Assembly (NCBI RefSeq): GCF_036320965.1
Contig: NC_092290.1
Coordinates: forward strand, 752,920 to 816,919
Length of the DNA: 64,000 bases
From: Panulirus ornatus
Taxonomy: Eukaryota > Arthropoda > Malacostraca > Decapoda > Palinuridae
Direction of reading: 5' to 3'
The stretch's first letter is position 1; every line of letters begins with the position of its first letter. Both the position numbers and the translations under genes were made by a program. Of this stretch, positions 1 through 12,719 are shown one piece after another. The notes below the pieces were generated by a model that searched no databases, had not been told where the DNA came from, and saw only the letters and a program-made list of their open reading frames with translations.

Positions 1-545
1 AGACATATTCCCCTGGCGCCCGGCCTCCTGCCTCCCGACCCCCGGAGCCACACATGAGGAAGACAACCATTTGCTTATTTTTGGACTGGAAATTGGCAAT
101 CTTGATTTCATTAGAACTCAGGACAGTCATGTAACTTTATTTCACGAAGAACTAAAATCCGGTATTTGACATAATATTATGGAAATAAGGAAATAGATAC
201 TGGAACAAGGTGTCAAGTGGCAGACAAATGTGAGGCATCTCAGCCCACTGTACCCAACCATCCGCGTCAAGTGGCAATGACAGATTTGTACGGCTTCCAC
301 CAGTCGCGCATTAGGCCCGCCCTAGGAGTTCGCTTACTACTGTACTACAATCAGGTCGTGTGCAATATCCAGGTCAGGTGCAACGGCAAAGGTGGATGCA
401 GCAACCCAACACACTATTGGACCCCCTGCAGCCATCACACAAACCCTCACTTCAGACAACCTAACATGCAAAGATTCTCCCAGCTCTCTGATCACCCTCC
501 CCCTTCTCCTCCCCCCAAACAAAGATACTGAGGTACAATCCAATC
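1..545. other. Unassigned single-copy-looking sequence
   Basis: No convincing gene. A 104-codon open frame on the plus strand starts near 217 and is pyrimidine-rich at its end, but it has no recognisable domain, splice context or start context. I treat it as non-coding. Confidence 0.4.
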
Positions 546-550
546 ACTAT

Positions 551-650
551 ATAAAATAATGATAATGATAATAATGATTTTAGTAATAATAACAATAATA
601 ACAATAATAATAATAAAAATTATTATTATTATTATTATTATTATCATTAT
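551..650. repeat. (AAT)n / (ATT)n microsatellite
   Basis: Imperfect AAT-type repeats run first in one phase and then as ATT repeats. The two halves are complementary and could fold into a hairpin. It sits directly upstream of a Penelope-like fragment. Confidence 0.85.
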
Positions 651-652
651 CG

Positions 653-2621
<1,969 letters not shown>

Positions 2622-2690
<69 letters not shown>

Positions 2691-2708
2691 TAGATAGATA
2701 GATAGATA
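2622..2708. repeat. (TA)n then (TAGA)n
   Basis: TA dinucleotides to 2,688 followed by about five TAGA units. It separates the 5' end of LINE copy A from a short element in the same orientation. Confidence 0.9.
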
Positions 2709-2930
2709 GGTATTCGCCATTACCCGCGTTTGCTGGTTAGCGTTAAGAATAGAGGACTGAGCCTTAGAGGGAATATCCTCACTTGGCCCCCTTCTCTGTT
2801 CCTTCTTTAGGAAATATTGAAACGGGAGGGAAGGTTTTCCAGCCCCCCGTTCCCTCTCCTTTTAGTAGCTTTCTACAACACGCAGGGAATACGTGGGAAG
2901 TATTCTTTCTCCCCTATCCCTAGGGATAAA
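2709..2930 (-). mobile_element. Short non-autonomous element S2, copy 1
   Basis: A minus-strand copy of an element of about 235 bp also found at 32,204, 32,966 and 44,026. In element orientation it starts ATCCCTAGGGATA, has a GGAGGG-rich middle and ends in the CGCT-ACC-CGC stem-loop followed by GGCGAATA. It is flanked by (TA)n or (TAGA)n on both sides. It has no open frame and no clear tRNA-like head. Because its 3' stem-loop matches the LINE, I infer mobilisation by the LINE. This copy is the most diverged of the four. Confidence 0.75.
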
Positions 2931-3051
<121 letters not shown>

Positions 3052-3206
3052 TTATTTTTATCTTTTTTTATTTTGCTTTGTCGCCGTCTCCCGCGCCTGC
3101 GAGGTAGCGCAAGGAAACAGACGAAAGAAATGGCCCAACCCACCCCCACACACATGCACACACACACACGTCCACACACGCAAACATACACACCCACACA
3201 TCCCAA

Positions 3207-3209
<3 letters not shown>

Positions 3210-3272
<63 letters not shown>
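3210..3272. repeat. (CA)n microsatellite inside LINE 3' UTR
   Basis: About 30 CA dinucleotides inside LINE copy B. It has expanded from the CA-rich, TG-rich in element sense, 3' UTR that other copies carry in short form. Confidence 0.92.
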
Positions 3273-3282
<10 letters not shown>

Positions 3283-3523
3283 TGCACACAATTCACACTG
3301 TCTGCCCCTACCCACCCCCATCGCCACCCCGCCGCACACGGAATAACATCCCCCTCCCCCCTCATGTGCGCGAGGCAGCGCCAGGAAAAGACAACAAAGG
3401 CCCCACCCGCTCACACTCAGTCTCCAGCTGTCATGCAATAATGCCCGAAACCACAGCTTTCCCCCCCCCCCCCCCCACCACATCCAGGCACCACAGAACC
3501 TTCCATGGTTCACCCCAGACGCT

Positions 3524-4376
3524 TCACATGCCCTGATTCAATCCATTGACAGCACGTCGACCCCGGTATACCGCATCGATCCAATTCACTCTATTTCTTG
3601 CCCGCCTTTCACCCTCCTGCATGTTCAGGCCCTGATCACTCAAAATCTTTTTCACTCCATCTTTCCACCTCCAATTTGGTCTCCCATTTCTCCTCGTTCC
3701 CTCCACCTCCGACACATATATCCTCTTAGTCAATCTTTCCTCACTCATTCTCTCCCTGTGCCCAAACCATTTCAAAACACCCTCTTCTGCTCTCTCAACC
3801 ACGCTATTTTTATTTCCACACATCTCTCTTACCCTTACATTACTTACTCGATCAAACCACCTCACACCACATATTGTCCTCAAACATCTCATTTCCAGCA
3901 CATCCCCCCTCCTGCGCACAACTCTATCCATAGCCCACGCCTCGCAACCATACAACAATGTTGGAACCACTATTCCTTCAAACATACCCATTTTTGCTTT
4001 CCGAGATAATGTTCTCGACTTCCACACATTCTTCAAGGCTCCTAGGATTTTCGCCCCCTCCCCCACCCTATGATTTACTTCCGCTTCCATGGTTCTATCC
4101 GCTGCCAGATCCACTCCCAGATATGTAAAACACTTTACTTCCTCCAGTTTTTCTCCATTCAAACTTACCTCCCAATTGACTTGACCCTCAACCCTACTGT
4201 ACCTAATAACCTTGCTCTTATTCACATTTACTCTTAACTTTCTTCTTTCACACACTTAACCAAACTCAGTCACCAGCTTCTGCAGTTTCTCACATGAATC
4301 AGCCACCAGCGCTGTATCATCAGCGAACAACAACTGACTCACTTCCCAAGCTCTCTCACCCCCAACAGACTGCATA
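3524..4376 (-). pseudogene. LINE RT C-terminal pseudogene with nonsense codon
   Basis: A frame of 243 codons runs from 4,255 to 3,524 and matches copy A from [19 protein letters not shown] to the end (VNGLNQGM). Upstream the coding sequence continues to about 4,376, but a TAA at 4,256-4,258 replaces a lysine codon in the EFGKVC segment. It is non-functional by truncation and this stop. Confidence 0.88.
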
Positions 4377-4382
4377 CTTATA

Positions 4383-4384
<2 letters not shown>

Positions 4385-4460
<76 letters not shown>

Positions 4461-4467
4461 TATATAT
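4385..4467. repeat. (TA)n microsatellite
   Basis: TA dinucleotides with one AA interruption near 4,457. It lies between the 5' end of LINE copy B and another LINE 3' fragment. Confidence 0.95.
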
Positions 4468-4580
4468 GTCATACTTGATCACCGCTTCCCGCATCAGCGA
4501 GGTGGCCCCAAGAAACAGACGAAGAACGACCCATCCACTTACACACACACACACACACACACACACGCATATATATATAT
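4468..4580 (-). mobile_element. LINE 3'-end fragment with (CA)n
   Basis: About 75 bp match the LINE 3' terminus on the minus strand (CCGCTTCCCGCATCAGCGAG and onward), with a degenerate stem-loop. A (CA)n at 4,541-4,566 and a short TA run follow. Confidence 0.7.
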
Positions 4581-4735
4581 TCCTATGAGTCCACGGGGAA
4601 AATGAAACACGAAAAGTTCCCAAGTGCACTTTCGTGTAATAATCACATCATCAGGGGAGACACAAGAGAGGAATATAACAGTCAGTTGATATACATCGAA
4701 GAGACGAAGCTAGGACGCCATTTGGTAAACATGTA
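4581..4735 (-). mobile_element. Penelope-like terminal repeat, family P2, copy 2
   Basis: A minus-strand copy of the repeat at 653-809, with near-identical sequence over its whole length. This includes the distal block AAATGGCGTCCTAGCT (minus sense). It has an intact hammerhead core. Confidence 0.62.
4618..4658 (-). ncRNA. Hammerhead ribozyme motif (P2, intact core)
   Basis: A 41-nt motif identical in layout to 728-768. CTGATGA lies at 4,654-4,648, followed by GTG/CAC stem II, GAAA, palindromic stem III GTGCAC, CTT and GGGA (minus sense). Two copies keeping the same paired elements far apart argue for a real family feature. Confidence 0.65.
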
Positions 4736-4740
4736 ATTTT

Positions 4741-4772
4741 CCAAAACATACACGCGCAAAACTGTGATCCTT

Positions 4773-4854
<82 letters not shown>
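4741..4854. repeat. P2 tail block and (TA)n
   Basis: A block ending TGTGATCCTTTCC (to about 4,776, plus sense) recurs at 49,285-49,302 at the end of a P2 copy, so it is part of that family. It is in the opposite orientation to the neighbouring P2 copy. (TA)n follows to 4,854, then (CATATA) repeats to about 4,894. Confidence 0.75.
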
Positions 4855-4856
<2 letters not shown>

Positions 4857-4894
4857 ACTTATACACATATACATATACATATACATATACATAT

Positions 4895-5443
4895 GTGCAC
4901 ATGTACATATTCATACTTGCTTGTCTTCAATCCATTCCCGGCGCCACCCTTCCCACAGGAAACAGCATCGCTACCCCTCGCTTCAGCGAGGTAGCGCCAC
5001 GAAAATAGACAAAAAAGGCCACATTCGTTCACACTCAGTCTCTAGCTGACATGTGTAATGCACCGAAACCACAGCTCCCTGTCCACATTCAGGCCCCACA
5101 GACCTTTCCATGGTTTACACCAAACGTTTCACGTGCCCTGGTTCAGTCCATTGACAGCACGTCGACCCCGGTATACCACATCGTTCCAATTCCCTCTATT
5201 CCTTGCACGCCTTTCATCCTCCTGTGTGTTCAGGCACCGATCACTGAAATTTTTTTAACTCCATCCTTCCACCTCCAATTTGATATTCCGCTTCTCTTTG
5301 TTCCCTCCAACTCTGACACATATATCCTCTTTGTCAACCTTTCCTCACTCATGTTTTCCATGTATCAAAAATATCCTCACTCATTTTCTCCATATATCCA
5401 AACCATTTCAACACACCCTCTTTTTATTATCACACACATATTT
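4895..5443 (-). mobile_element. RTE-like LINE, copy C (3' UTR and C-terminus)
   Basis: Minus-strand LINE 3' UTR beginning inside the first module, followed by degenerate C-terminal coding (about 5,148-5,443, including the region homologous to MSEERLTK). Several small duplications and indels break the frame. It joins copy D head to head at about 5,444. Confidence 0.82.
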
Positions 5444-5444
5444 T

Positions 5445-6829
5445 CTTAGAAAGGCAGATGGGTTTGTATGTGGCATTTATGGATCTGGGGAAGGCATATG
5501 ATAGGGTTGATAGAGATGCTTTGTGGGCCTTAAGAATATATGGTGTGAAAGGTAAGCTGCTAGAAGCAGTGAAGTTTTTATCAAGGATGTAAGGCATGTG
5601 TAAGAGTAGGAATAGAGGAAAGTGATTGGTTCCCAGTGAGTGTTGGTTTGCGGCAGAGGTGCTTGATGCCCCCATGTTGTTTAATTTGTTTATGGATGGG
5701 GTTGTTAGGGAGGTAAATGCAAGAGTTTTGGAGAGGGGTGAGTATGCAGTCTGTTGGGGATGAACTGGTCTGGAAAGTGAGTCAGTTGCTGTTCGCTGAT
5801 GATACAGCGCTGGTGGCTGATTCGAGTGAGAAACTGCAGAAGTTGGTGACTGAGTTTGAAGAAGTGTGTGAAAGGAGAAAGTGGAGAGTAAATGTGAATA
5901 AGAGCATGGTTATTAGGTTCAGCAGGGTTGAGGGACACGTTAGCTGAGATGTAAGTTTTAATGGAGGAAAACTGGAGGAAGTGAAGTATTTTAGATATCT
6001 GGGAGTGGACTTAGCAGCGGATGGAACCATGGAAACAGAGATAAGTCATAGGGTGGAGGAGAGGGCGAAAGTTCTAGGAGAGATGACGAATATGTGGAAA
6101 GAGAGAACGTTATCTCGGAGAGTAAAAATGGGTATGTTTGTGAGGCATGGGCGATAGATAGGATTGTGCGAAGGAGGGTAGATGTGTTGGAAATGAGATA
6201 TTTGAGAACAATATGTGGTGTGAGGTGGTTTGATCGAGTGAGTAATGAAAGGGTAAGAGAGATGTGTGATAATAAAGAGTGTGGTTGAGAGAGCAGAAGA
6301 GGATCGTTGTGGTATACTGAGGTCGCCGTTCCGTGAACGGACTGAACCAGGGCATGCGAAACATCTGGGGTAAACCGTGGAAAGGCCTGTGCGGCCTGGA
6401 TGTAGATAGGGAGGTGTGGTTTTGGTGCATTCCACATGACAGCTACAGAATGGATGTGTGCGGATGTAGCCTTTTTCCCCATGTTTCCTGGAGGAGGAGG
6501 AGGGGGTGGGATAGGAGGAGGGGGTGGGGGAGGAGGAGGAGAAATGCTATTTCGTGTGGCGGGCTGGCGACGAGAATGGATGAAGGCACCAAGTATGAAT
6601 ATGTACATGTGTGTATATGTATATGGTTGTGTATGTATAAGTATGTATACGTTGAAATGTATAAGTATGTATACGTTGAAATGTATATGTATGTATACGT
6701 GCGTGTGTGGGCGTTTATGTAGGTACATGTGTATGTGGGCGGGTTAGGCCATTCCTCGTCTGTACCCTTGCGCTACCTCGCTAACGCGGGAGATGGCGGT
6801 TATGTATAATATATAAATAGTATGATAAA
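5445..6829 (+). mobile_element. RTE-like LINE, copy D
   Basis: A plus-strand copy from mid-RT to the 3' end. The coding part (5,449-6,300) keeps GLYVAFMDLGKAYDRVDRDA, the FADD box (5,792-5,803) and the C-terminal VLEMRYLRTICGVRWFD, but with several stops and frameshifts. The 3' UTR carries a G-rich GGAGGAGG stretch (6,488-6,542) and ends with the stem-loop at 6,771-6,798 and an A/T-rich tail. It abuts a Penelope-like P1 fragment. Confidence 0.88.
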
Positions 6830-7000
6830 GGTGAAATCGCACTTCAGTAGGAATTCATATAATTTTATTTAACATGTAATTCATCTATACATGTGGCACG
6901 ACATGTTTCGTGGAGACAATCCATCTCATCAGGTGCCAAATCTTAATAAGATTATTTGAATCTCAACATCACACCAGAAGGACACGTTCAGCGTCTACAG
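6830..7000 (-). mobile_element. Penelope-like terminal repeat, family P1, copy 1
   Basis: Minus-strand sequence related to 47,885-48,055. Shared blocks include GATTCAAATAA, the hammerhead core, ACATGT-rich sequence and TACTGAAGTGCGATTTCACC at the end. It contains a well-formed hammerhead. The upstream limit near 7,000 is uncertain, and no protein-coding part is recognised. Confidence 0.62.
6895..6937 (-). ncRNA. Hammerhead ribozyme motif (P1, best formed)
   Basis: On the minus strand, stem I GGCAC (6,937-6,933) precedes CTGATGA (6,932-6,926). Stem II is a G-C closing pair with a bulged A and TGGA/TCCA. GAAA (6,909-6,906) precedes the self-complementary stem III ACATGT. The cleavage triplet is the canonical GTC, and the stem I partner GTGCC (6,899-6,895) pairs perfectly with GGCAC. 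Predicted cleavage is between 6,900 and 6,899. All core residues are present. The short palindromic stem III is the Penelope-type variant. Confidence 0.75.
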
Positions 7001-7262
7001 ACATGGACAACACACTGACCTGACCGACAGTAACCGTTAAAAGGTAGAATGATTAAAGAGGGTTACGTGGCGGGGGTTGACCTGGGAAGCTAGATGTGTC
7101 TTGGATCACTTTTTTATATTTTCGTTTTTTGTCAATTTTTCCATAATGATTTGATGAACGGAATTATATACAACTCCAGAAAAGAAAATCCGGCCACTGA
7201 CGTGGGAAATATTCAGAAACTGCTGTTTCGGTAACACCTTACGGATCAAATGTTAACCCTCA
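7001..7262. other. No feature recognised
   Basis: AT-rich sequence that may be the continuation of the Penelope-like element on the minus strand. I find no open frame or motif to support this. Confidence 0.3.
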
Positions 7263-7612
7263 TCACCACCCTGATCTGGTGCCATCTGGGCTGTATCTGC
7301 ATCTGGTGTCACCTGGGCCACACCTGCATCTGGTGGCACCTGGGCCACACATGCATCTGGTGGCACCTGGGCCACACCTGCATCTGGTGGCACCTGGGCC
7401 ACACCTGCATCTAGTGGCACCTGGGCCACACCTGCATCTGGTGGCACCTGGGCTACACCTGCATCTGGTGGCACCTGGGCCACACCTGCATCTGGTGGCA
7501 CCTGGGCCACACCTGCATCTAGTGGCACCTGGACCACACCTTCATCTGGTGACACGTGGGCCACACCTGCATATGGAGACACCTGTGGTACACCTGCATC
7601 TGAGAACACCTT
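7263..7612. repeat. 27-bp minisatellite
   Basis: About 12 copies of a 27-bp unit with core GGTGGCACCTGGGCCACACC. Because 27 is a multiple of three, the array stays open and encodes a 9-residue repeat (PGPHLHLVA plus sense, GVAQVPPDA minus sense). I do not regard it as a gene: the edges are degenerate repeat units and there is no splice or start context. Confidence 0.93.
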
Positions 7613-7930
7613 TCTACAACTGAGGAATCCTGAATCACAATTGAAGACATCAGAGACACGACTGGATACAGCATAAATTATTTCAGACATGGTCAGTCAT
7701 CAGGGTCTACATATGATGTGGTCAGTCATCAGGGTCCACACCTGTGGGTCGTGGGAGCACGTGTTGATGCTGAAGTATTGTAGGTGAGGGACTACGGCCG
7801 TAACACTGGACTCGCCCAATACCTGATCCATAAAACCTACCCTACACCTCCCGACCCACACAACGTGAGCGTCCCACATTATCCGACCCATAAAAGCATC
7901 TCCTCACAATCGATCGAAAAATAAATAATA

Positions 7931-8310
7931 CCCCACAACACCCAACATGTAACCCTCCCCACAACACCCAACATGTAACCCTCCCCACAACACCCAACAT
8001 GTAACCCTCCCCACAACACCCAACATGTAACCCTTCCCACAACACCCAACATGTAACCCTCCCCACAACACCCAACATGTAACCCTTCCCACAACACCCA
8101 ACATGTAACCCTTCCCACAACACCCAACATGTAACCCTTCCCACAACACCCAACATGTAACCCTCCCCACAACACCCAACATGTAACCCTTCCCACAACA
8201 CCCAACATGTAACCCTTCCCACAACACACAACATGTAACCCTCCCCACAACACCCAACATGTAACCCTCCCCACAACACCCAACATATAACCCTCCCCAC
8301 AACACCCGAC
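7931..8310. repeat. 26-bp minisatellite
   Basis: About 14 near-identical copies of a 26-bp unit with core CCCACAACACCCAACATGTA. The main variants are CCTCCCC and CCTTCCC. All three minus frames are open because no frame of the unit contains a stop. The resulting 26-residue periodic peptides are artefacts. Confidence 0.95.
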
Positions 8311-9868
8311 CCATAAAACCAATAACCACAACTCGACCTATGGTAACTGCCCCATCCACAACACGACCTATTAAACCCCCTCTCACCACAAACCCTGACC
8401 CATATGATGTAACCCTCAACACCCAATCTTACAACCTGACAAAGAACACCAGATGCAGAAAACGACACAATAAGTCCTGCTCACAACATTCAAAACCCTG
8501 GCTCAAAATACCAGAGTGAGAGGGAGGCGGCTGGACGGCTTTGGTCGATCGTGTTGGCATCCTTGATTTGACAAATGAAAGACCGGGAGGCGCGAAGGGC
8601 ACTTAACCCGCCACGAATCTTACAGGTTATTTATGAGAATCCTCATGATCGATTCTCCCTCTGAAAGTAAGGTTCCTATGAGTACTGTATTGCCTCTGTC
8701 GTTTTGAATAACCAGAGCCAACTGGGGAAACCATTAATGTACACTGTCTTCACCCCCACCAGGAGGCCAGTACTGTACGCTAGGCTCAGCGGCGGCCACC
8801 CCATCAGGAGTCCAACATCAATTGCCAGGCCGGGCTGCCCTCACCAACATCGGCAGGAACACATGGGTAATTAAGAAGATCGAAACCAATTAGTTTTCTA
8901 TTCACTTGTTTAATCATAGAATGACGGGTCCCTGGAGGAGGTAGGTGGGATCCGGATCAACAAAAGTTAAGGGCCAATTGCATTACGTGGAAAGCGCGAC
9001 CCTTCGTCTGAAGGCACTTTACTGCAGCAGATAATGCTGAGCGTCAGCAGGAATGGAACAGCTCACTCTCCCACAATCATAATATTAACAACTAAAGAAA
9101 AACATTTAGACGTCTACATTATTGTACGGATCATTACGTTCATGAAGGTAACTGTTTCATAATCCCTGCTACAGAAGTAGTAGTCCACCTCGGTCACCAG
9201 TACAAAAATCTCATATGCCCGAGCTGGCCTACATGGTACAATCCTCTACACATGGTATAAGTCACATGCGCGCTCCCTTGCCAACATAATACCATCTTCT
9301 GTACGCGGCACTGCATGACTAGCATGATAGAATAGTTAAGCCGCACACCATGTCATCACAGGTCAATAGATATTGCAAGTTACGAAAGTTGAGCAGGTCA
9401 TGTCTAGCTATAAATATGGTGACACCAAGAGATACTGTCAAACCTTCTGGTCGGAAAGTGAAAAAGACCTGGGCAGCTACCAAGACGGAAACTGTCACTC
9501 ACCTACTGATCAATGCGGCCCGCTTCACAGCAAGGACTTACTCAACACATCTGACAACCAACTATGCCTTCAGTGGCGTACCTCCCTCAGGCGGTGTAGA
9601 CGATGTTGAAGAGTAAGCAGTGAGGCGCAGCAGCTGGAGGTCAACCCTGTTACACACCAGCAGTTACCTTGCCCATCAAGACACTTGGGGAGAAGTCAGG
9701 CAGCTTCTACTGCTCACTTCTCAGTCTCACTGCACGTCTAGTAAACCTTTGTGTCTCAGGCTTCCCTCGAAGCACATTTAGAAATGGAAGTATGACCTGA
9801 CCATGACCAGAGCCAGTGTCAAGACTGGCACTAGGCCTCACTGTCTGTTGCGGGCCTAACTGGACGGT
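8311..9868. other. Unassigned sequence
   Basis: No tandem repeat and no recognised transposon. Two overlapping short open frames at about 9,350-9,616 have no recognisable domain. I see nothing that supports a gene. Confidence 0.35.
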
Positions 9869-10330
9869 ATGACCCCGTATACCCGAGGCTGGGGTAGCAC
9901 TCCACTACCATCCCTCCTTTCCTCTAATATGTCATACTCCACCTCTCTCCCCTTCTACACTGCATCCCTGCGGCCTCTTTCCTATGCCTACTCCTACAGC
10001 AAGCACACCCTCCTCCCTCACCCAGGCGCTCGGCCTCCAGGAAACCTCCACCAGTCAGGTCAAGGACACTCCTCTCATCTCCTGCTGGGGTGAGGCCTCT
10101 TTAATCTTCCCTGTTTGGGGGGATAAGGCCCCTCATCCCTCTCGCTGGAGGGCTAATGTAAGGCTCCTCTAACTTACTGCTGGGGTTAGGCTCCTCTACC
10201 CTCCAGCTGGAGAGCTATGGCAAGGAAGGTTCCTCTTACCTATTACCGTGGGCTGGAGTGAGGCCCCTGTCCCCTATAGCTGGCAGGCTAAGGTAAGGCT
10301 CCTCTCCCCTCCTCCTGGGGAGGACTTATC
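9869..10330. repeat. Degenerate tandem repeat, roughly 55-60 bp
   Basis: Repeated motifs of the form CTGGGGTGAGGC, GGCTCCTCT and CTGGAGGGCTA recur at loose intervals, most clearly from 10,080. This is probably an old, diverged minisatellite. Confidence 0.5.
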
Positions 10331-10399
10331 TTCTACAGAAGCAACAGCAAGACTGGACACACCTGGCACAACAGCAGCAGCGAGGCCAGGACAAGCTTC

Positions 10400-10917
10400 A
10401 AAGAGCAGCAACAGAAAGACCAGGACACACCTGGCACAAGAGGAAGAGAAAGAGCAGGACACACCTGGCACAAGAGGAAGAGAAAGACCAGGACACACCT
10501 GGCACAAGAGGAAGAGAAAGACCAGGACACACCTGGCACAAGAGGAAGAGAAAGATCAGGACACACCTGGCACAAGAGGAACAAAAAGATCAGGACACAC
10601 CTGGCACAAGAGGAATAGAAAGAGCAGGACACACCTGGCACAAGAGGAACAGAAAGACCAGGACACACCTGGCACAAGAGGAATAGAAAGATCAGGACAC
10701 ACCTGGCACAAGAGGAACAGGAAGATCAGGACACACCTGGCACAAGAGGAATAGAAAGATCAGGACACACCTGGCACAAGAACAACAAAAAGATCAGGAC
10801 ATACCTGGCACAAGAGGAATAGAAAGAGCAGGACACACCTGGCACAAGAGGAACAGAAAGAGCAGGACACACCTGGCACAAGAGGAACAGAAAGAGCAGG
10901 ACACACCTGGCACAAAA
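10400..10917. repeat. 34-bp minisatellite
   Basis: About 15 copies of a 34-bp unit with core GGACACACCTGGCACAAGAG and a variable A/G-rich end. Open frames in both directions are periodic translations of the unit. Confidence 0.95.
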
Positions 10918-11506
10918 GTACACAGTCGCCTGATATTGAAGAACGTGTGAGGAACCATCAGATCATGAGAGAAGGAGAAGGGAAGGAGGACGGGATGGAA
11001 GGCTATGACGGGGCAGACAGAAAGACACCTTGGTACTATAAAATGACAAGACAGACAGACAACCGCGGCGGTCAAGGTACAGACAGATCTGCGGCTGGCA
11101 CTGGTCACAGACAATAGTGATAATCAGTTAACGTTACCAGACCAACATACTGTCCAGAATCAATGTAGAATTGATGATTCTGTACCAGAGTTTCCTCTGC
11201 CCAAATGTCGAGCCGACCTGAGGCATTTCTCGCATCTTCCCAAGTGAACAGATTCGCATCACGTTAGCATGTCACCACAACTGGATGGAAACCATCGCCG
11301 TATCACGTCACATAAAAAGATTCTCCTGTCGACTTCCCTGCCGCACATACATGAAGTGAAGTAGAGCTGGTGAGAGAGGTTCATCATGATAAACGTAGCA
11401 CTATTATTATGATAACATTTGCTCTCCCAGGATTCTGACCCTGACCCCCTGTGGCACTACTAGTCCAACCAGGGGAAACTCCGTGGGTAGTCTTAGAGAC
11501 TAGCAC
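10918..11506. other. Unassigned sequence
   Basis: Unique-looking sequence with no recognised exon, RNA gene or repeat. Confidence 0.35.
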
Positions 11507-12110
11507 GAGAGACTGAGGGTAGCCTGAGAGGCGCACAGGCAGCCTGGGAGGTACACAGATGGCCTAGAAGGCACACACGTAGCCTAAAAGGTGAACATGT
11601 AGCCTGGGAGGCAAACAGGTGGCCTAGAAGGTACACAAATAATATGGTAGGTACACAAGTAGCATAGAAGGTAAACAAGCAGCTTAGGTGGTACACAGGT
11701 AGCTTGTGAGGTACATAGGTAGCCTAGACGGCACAAAAGTAGCATGGAATGTACACAAAAACCTGAGAAACACACTAGTAGCATGAGAAGCATATAAATG
11801 GTCTACGAAGGACACAAGCAGCCTGGGAGCCATACAAGTAGCCTGGTAGGTATAGAAATAGCCTGAGAGATATACACGAAGCCTTGGAGGTACACAAGTA
11901 GAATAGGAAGCACACAGGTAGCCTGGAAGGCACACAGGCAGGGTGGAAGGAGGTACACAGATAGGCTGGGAGGCACACAGGTAGTCTGGAAGGAGGTACA
12001 CAAGGGGTCTGGGAAGTACACAGATAATCTATAAGGTATACATGTAGCTTGAATAGCACTCAGGTAGCCTGGGAGGTATGTGTGTAGTCTTGGAGGTACA
12101 AGGGTATCTC
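11507..12110. repeat. 20-bp minisatellite, diverged
   Basis: About 30 units of the type GGTACACAGGTAGCCTGGGA with frequent substitutions. The overlapping minus-strand open frames with repeated CVPSRLPV-like peptides are periodic artefacts. Confidence 0.88.
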
Positions 12111-12242
12111 GTAAATGTCAAAGGTGAATGTCATATTCAAGAGATGTTTCATTCAAGGGCTGCTCTAATATCTACTCGCCTTGTACAAAGTGCCTGCAGA
12201 GCTATAGTTCCTCTGAATCTTGGGGGAAACGCCGCTGTTCTG

Positions 12243-12246
<4 letters not shown>

Positions 12247-12297
<51 letters not shown>
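12247..12297. repeat. (GT)n microsatellite
   Basis: About 25 uninterrupted GT dinucleotides. Confidence 0.95.
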
Positions 12298-12298
<1 letters not shown>

Positions 12299-12584
12299 CG
12301 ACGGCACCTACCTCCCCCCACCGGACCATTATGTTCAACCCATGACTGTCTTGATGACTTATGTCACTGGTTATTTCTAGTATAAGTCATGTGCGCGTCA
12401 TGTAAACGCAGTCCATGACGTCCATATCCTAACCTCGCCAGCCCAGTTGTAACATTAGGTGTGTGTAGCTGGTCAACCCCAGCCCGGGTCAGGCCAGATG
12501 ACCCTGAAGGCCGCAGCAGGTGAAGCTGGTCAACCCTAGCTGGGGTAGGAGGTCACAATAGGTGAAGTTAGCCAAGGTACTCAC

Positions 12585-12698
12585 CACTCTCTGGGCCGCA
12601 GACCCTGGGGATTATCTCTAGGACGGACCTGCAGGAGAGGTCTTCGGCACACAGCTGACGCGCCAGTAGGCAGTTCCGCACGCCCACCGCCCCCTCTC
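12585..12698 (-). CDS. Exon of a GDNF-family receptor alpha-like protein (GDNF/GAS1 domain)
   Basis: A 114-nt internal exon. The acceptor is TTGTTACAG ending at 12,699 and the donor GTGAGT starts at 12,584. Both introns are phase 1, so the exon is symmetric, as is common for extracellular modules. Of the three frames only two are open, and this phase gives RNCLLARQLCAEDLSC followed by RSVLEIIPRVCGPES. The cysteine spacing C-x6-C-x5-C-x10-C, with N before the first C, A at +3 and D in the second loop, matches a GDNF/GAS1 domain, especially domain 2 of GFR-alpha proteins. Those are cell-surface receptors that bind GDNF-type ligands and signal with RET; arthropods have a homologue. The exon covers only part of the domain, so the remaining cysteines must lie in a downstream exon at lower coordinates, which I could not identify. 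The family call rests on spacing and is fairly sure. Confidence 0.68.
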
Positions 12699-12719
12699 CT
12701 GTAACAAGATAATATTTGC

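Noticed and set aside
7253..8468. Repeat peptides such as GVAQVPPDA and GRVTCWVLWEGLHVGCC as possible structural proteins
   Set aside because: 27-bp and 26-bp arrays. The second is open in three frames, and neither has flanking exon structure.
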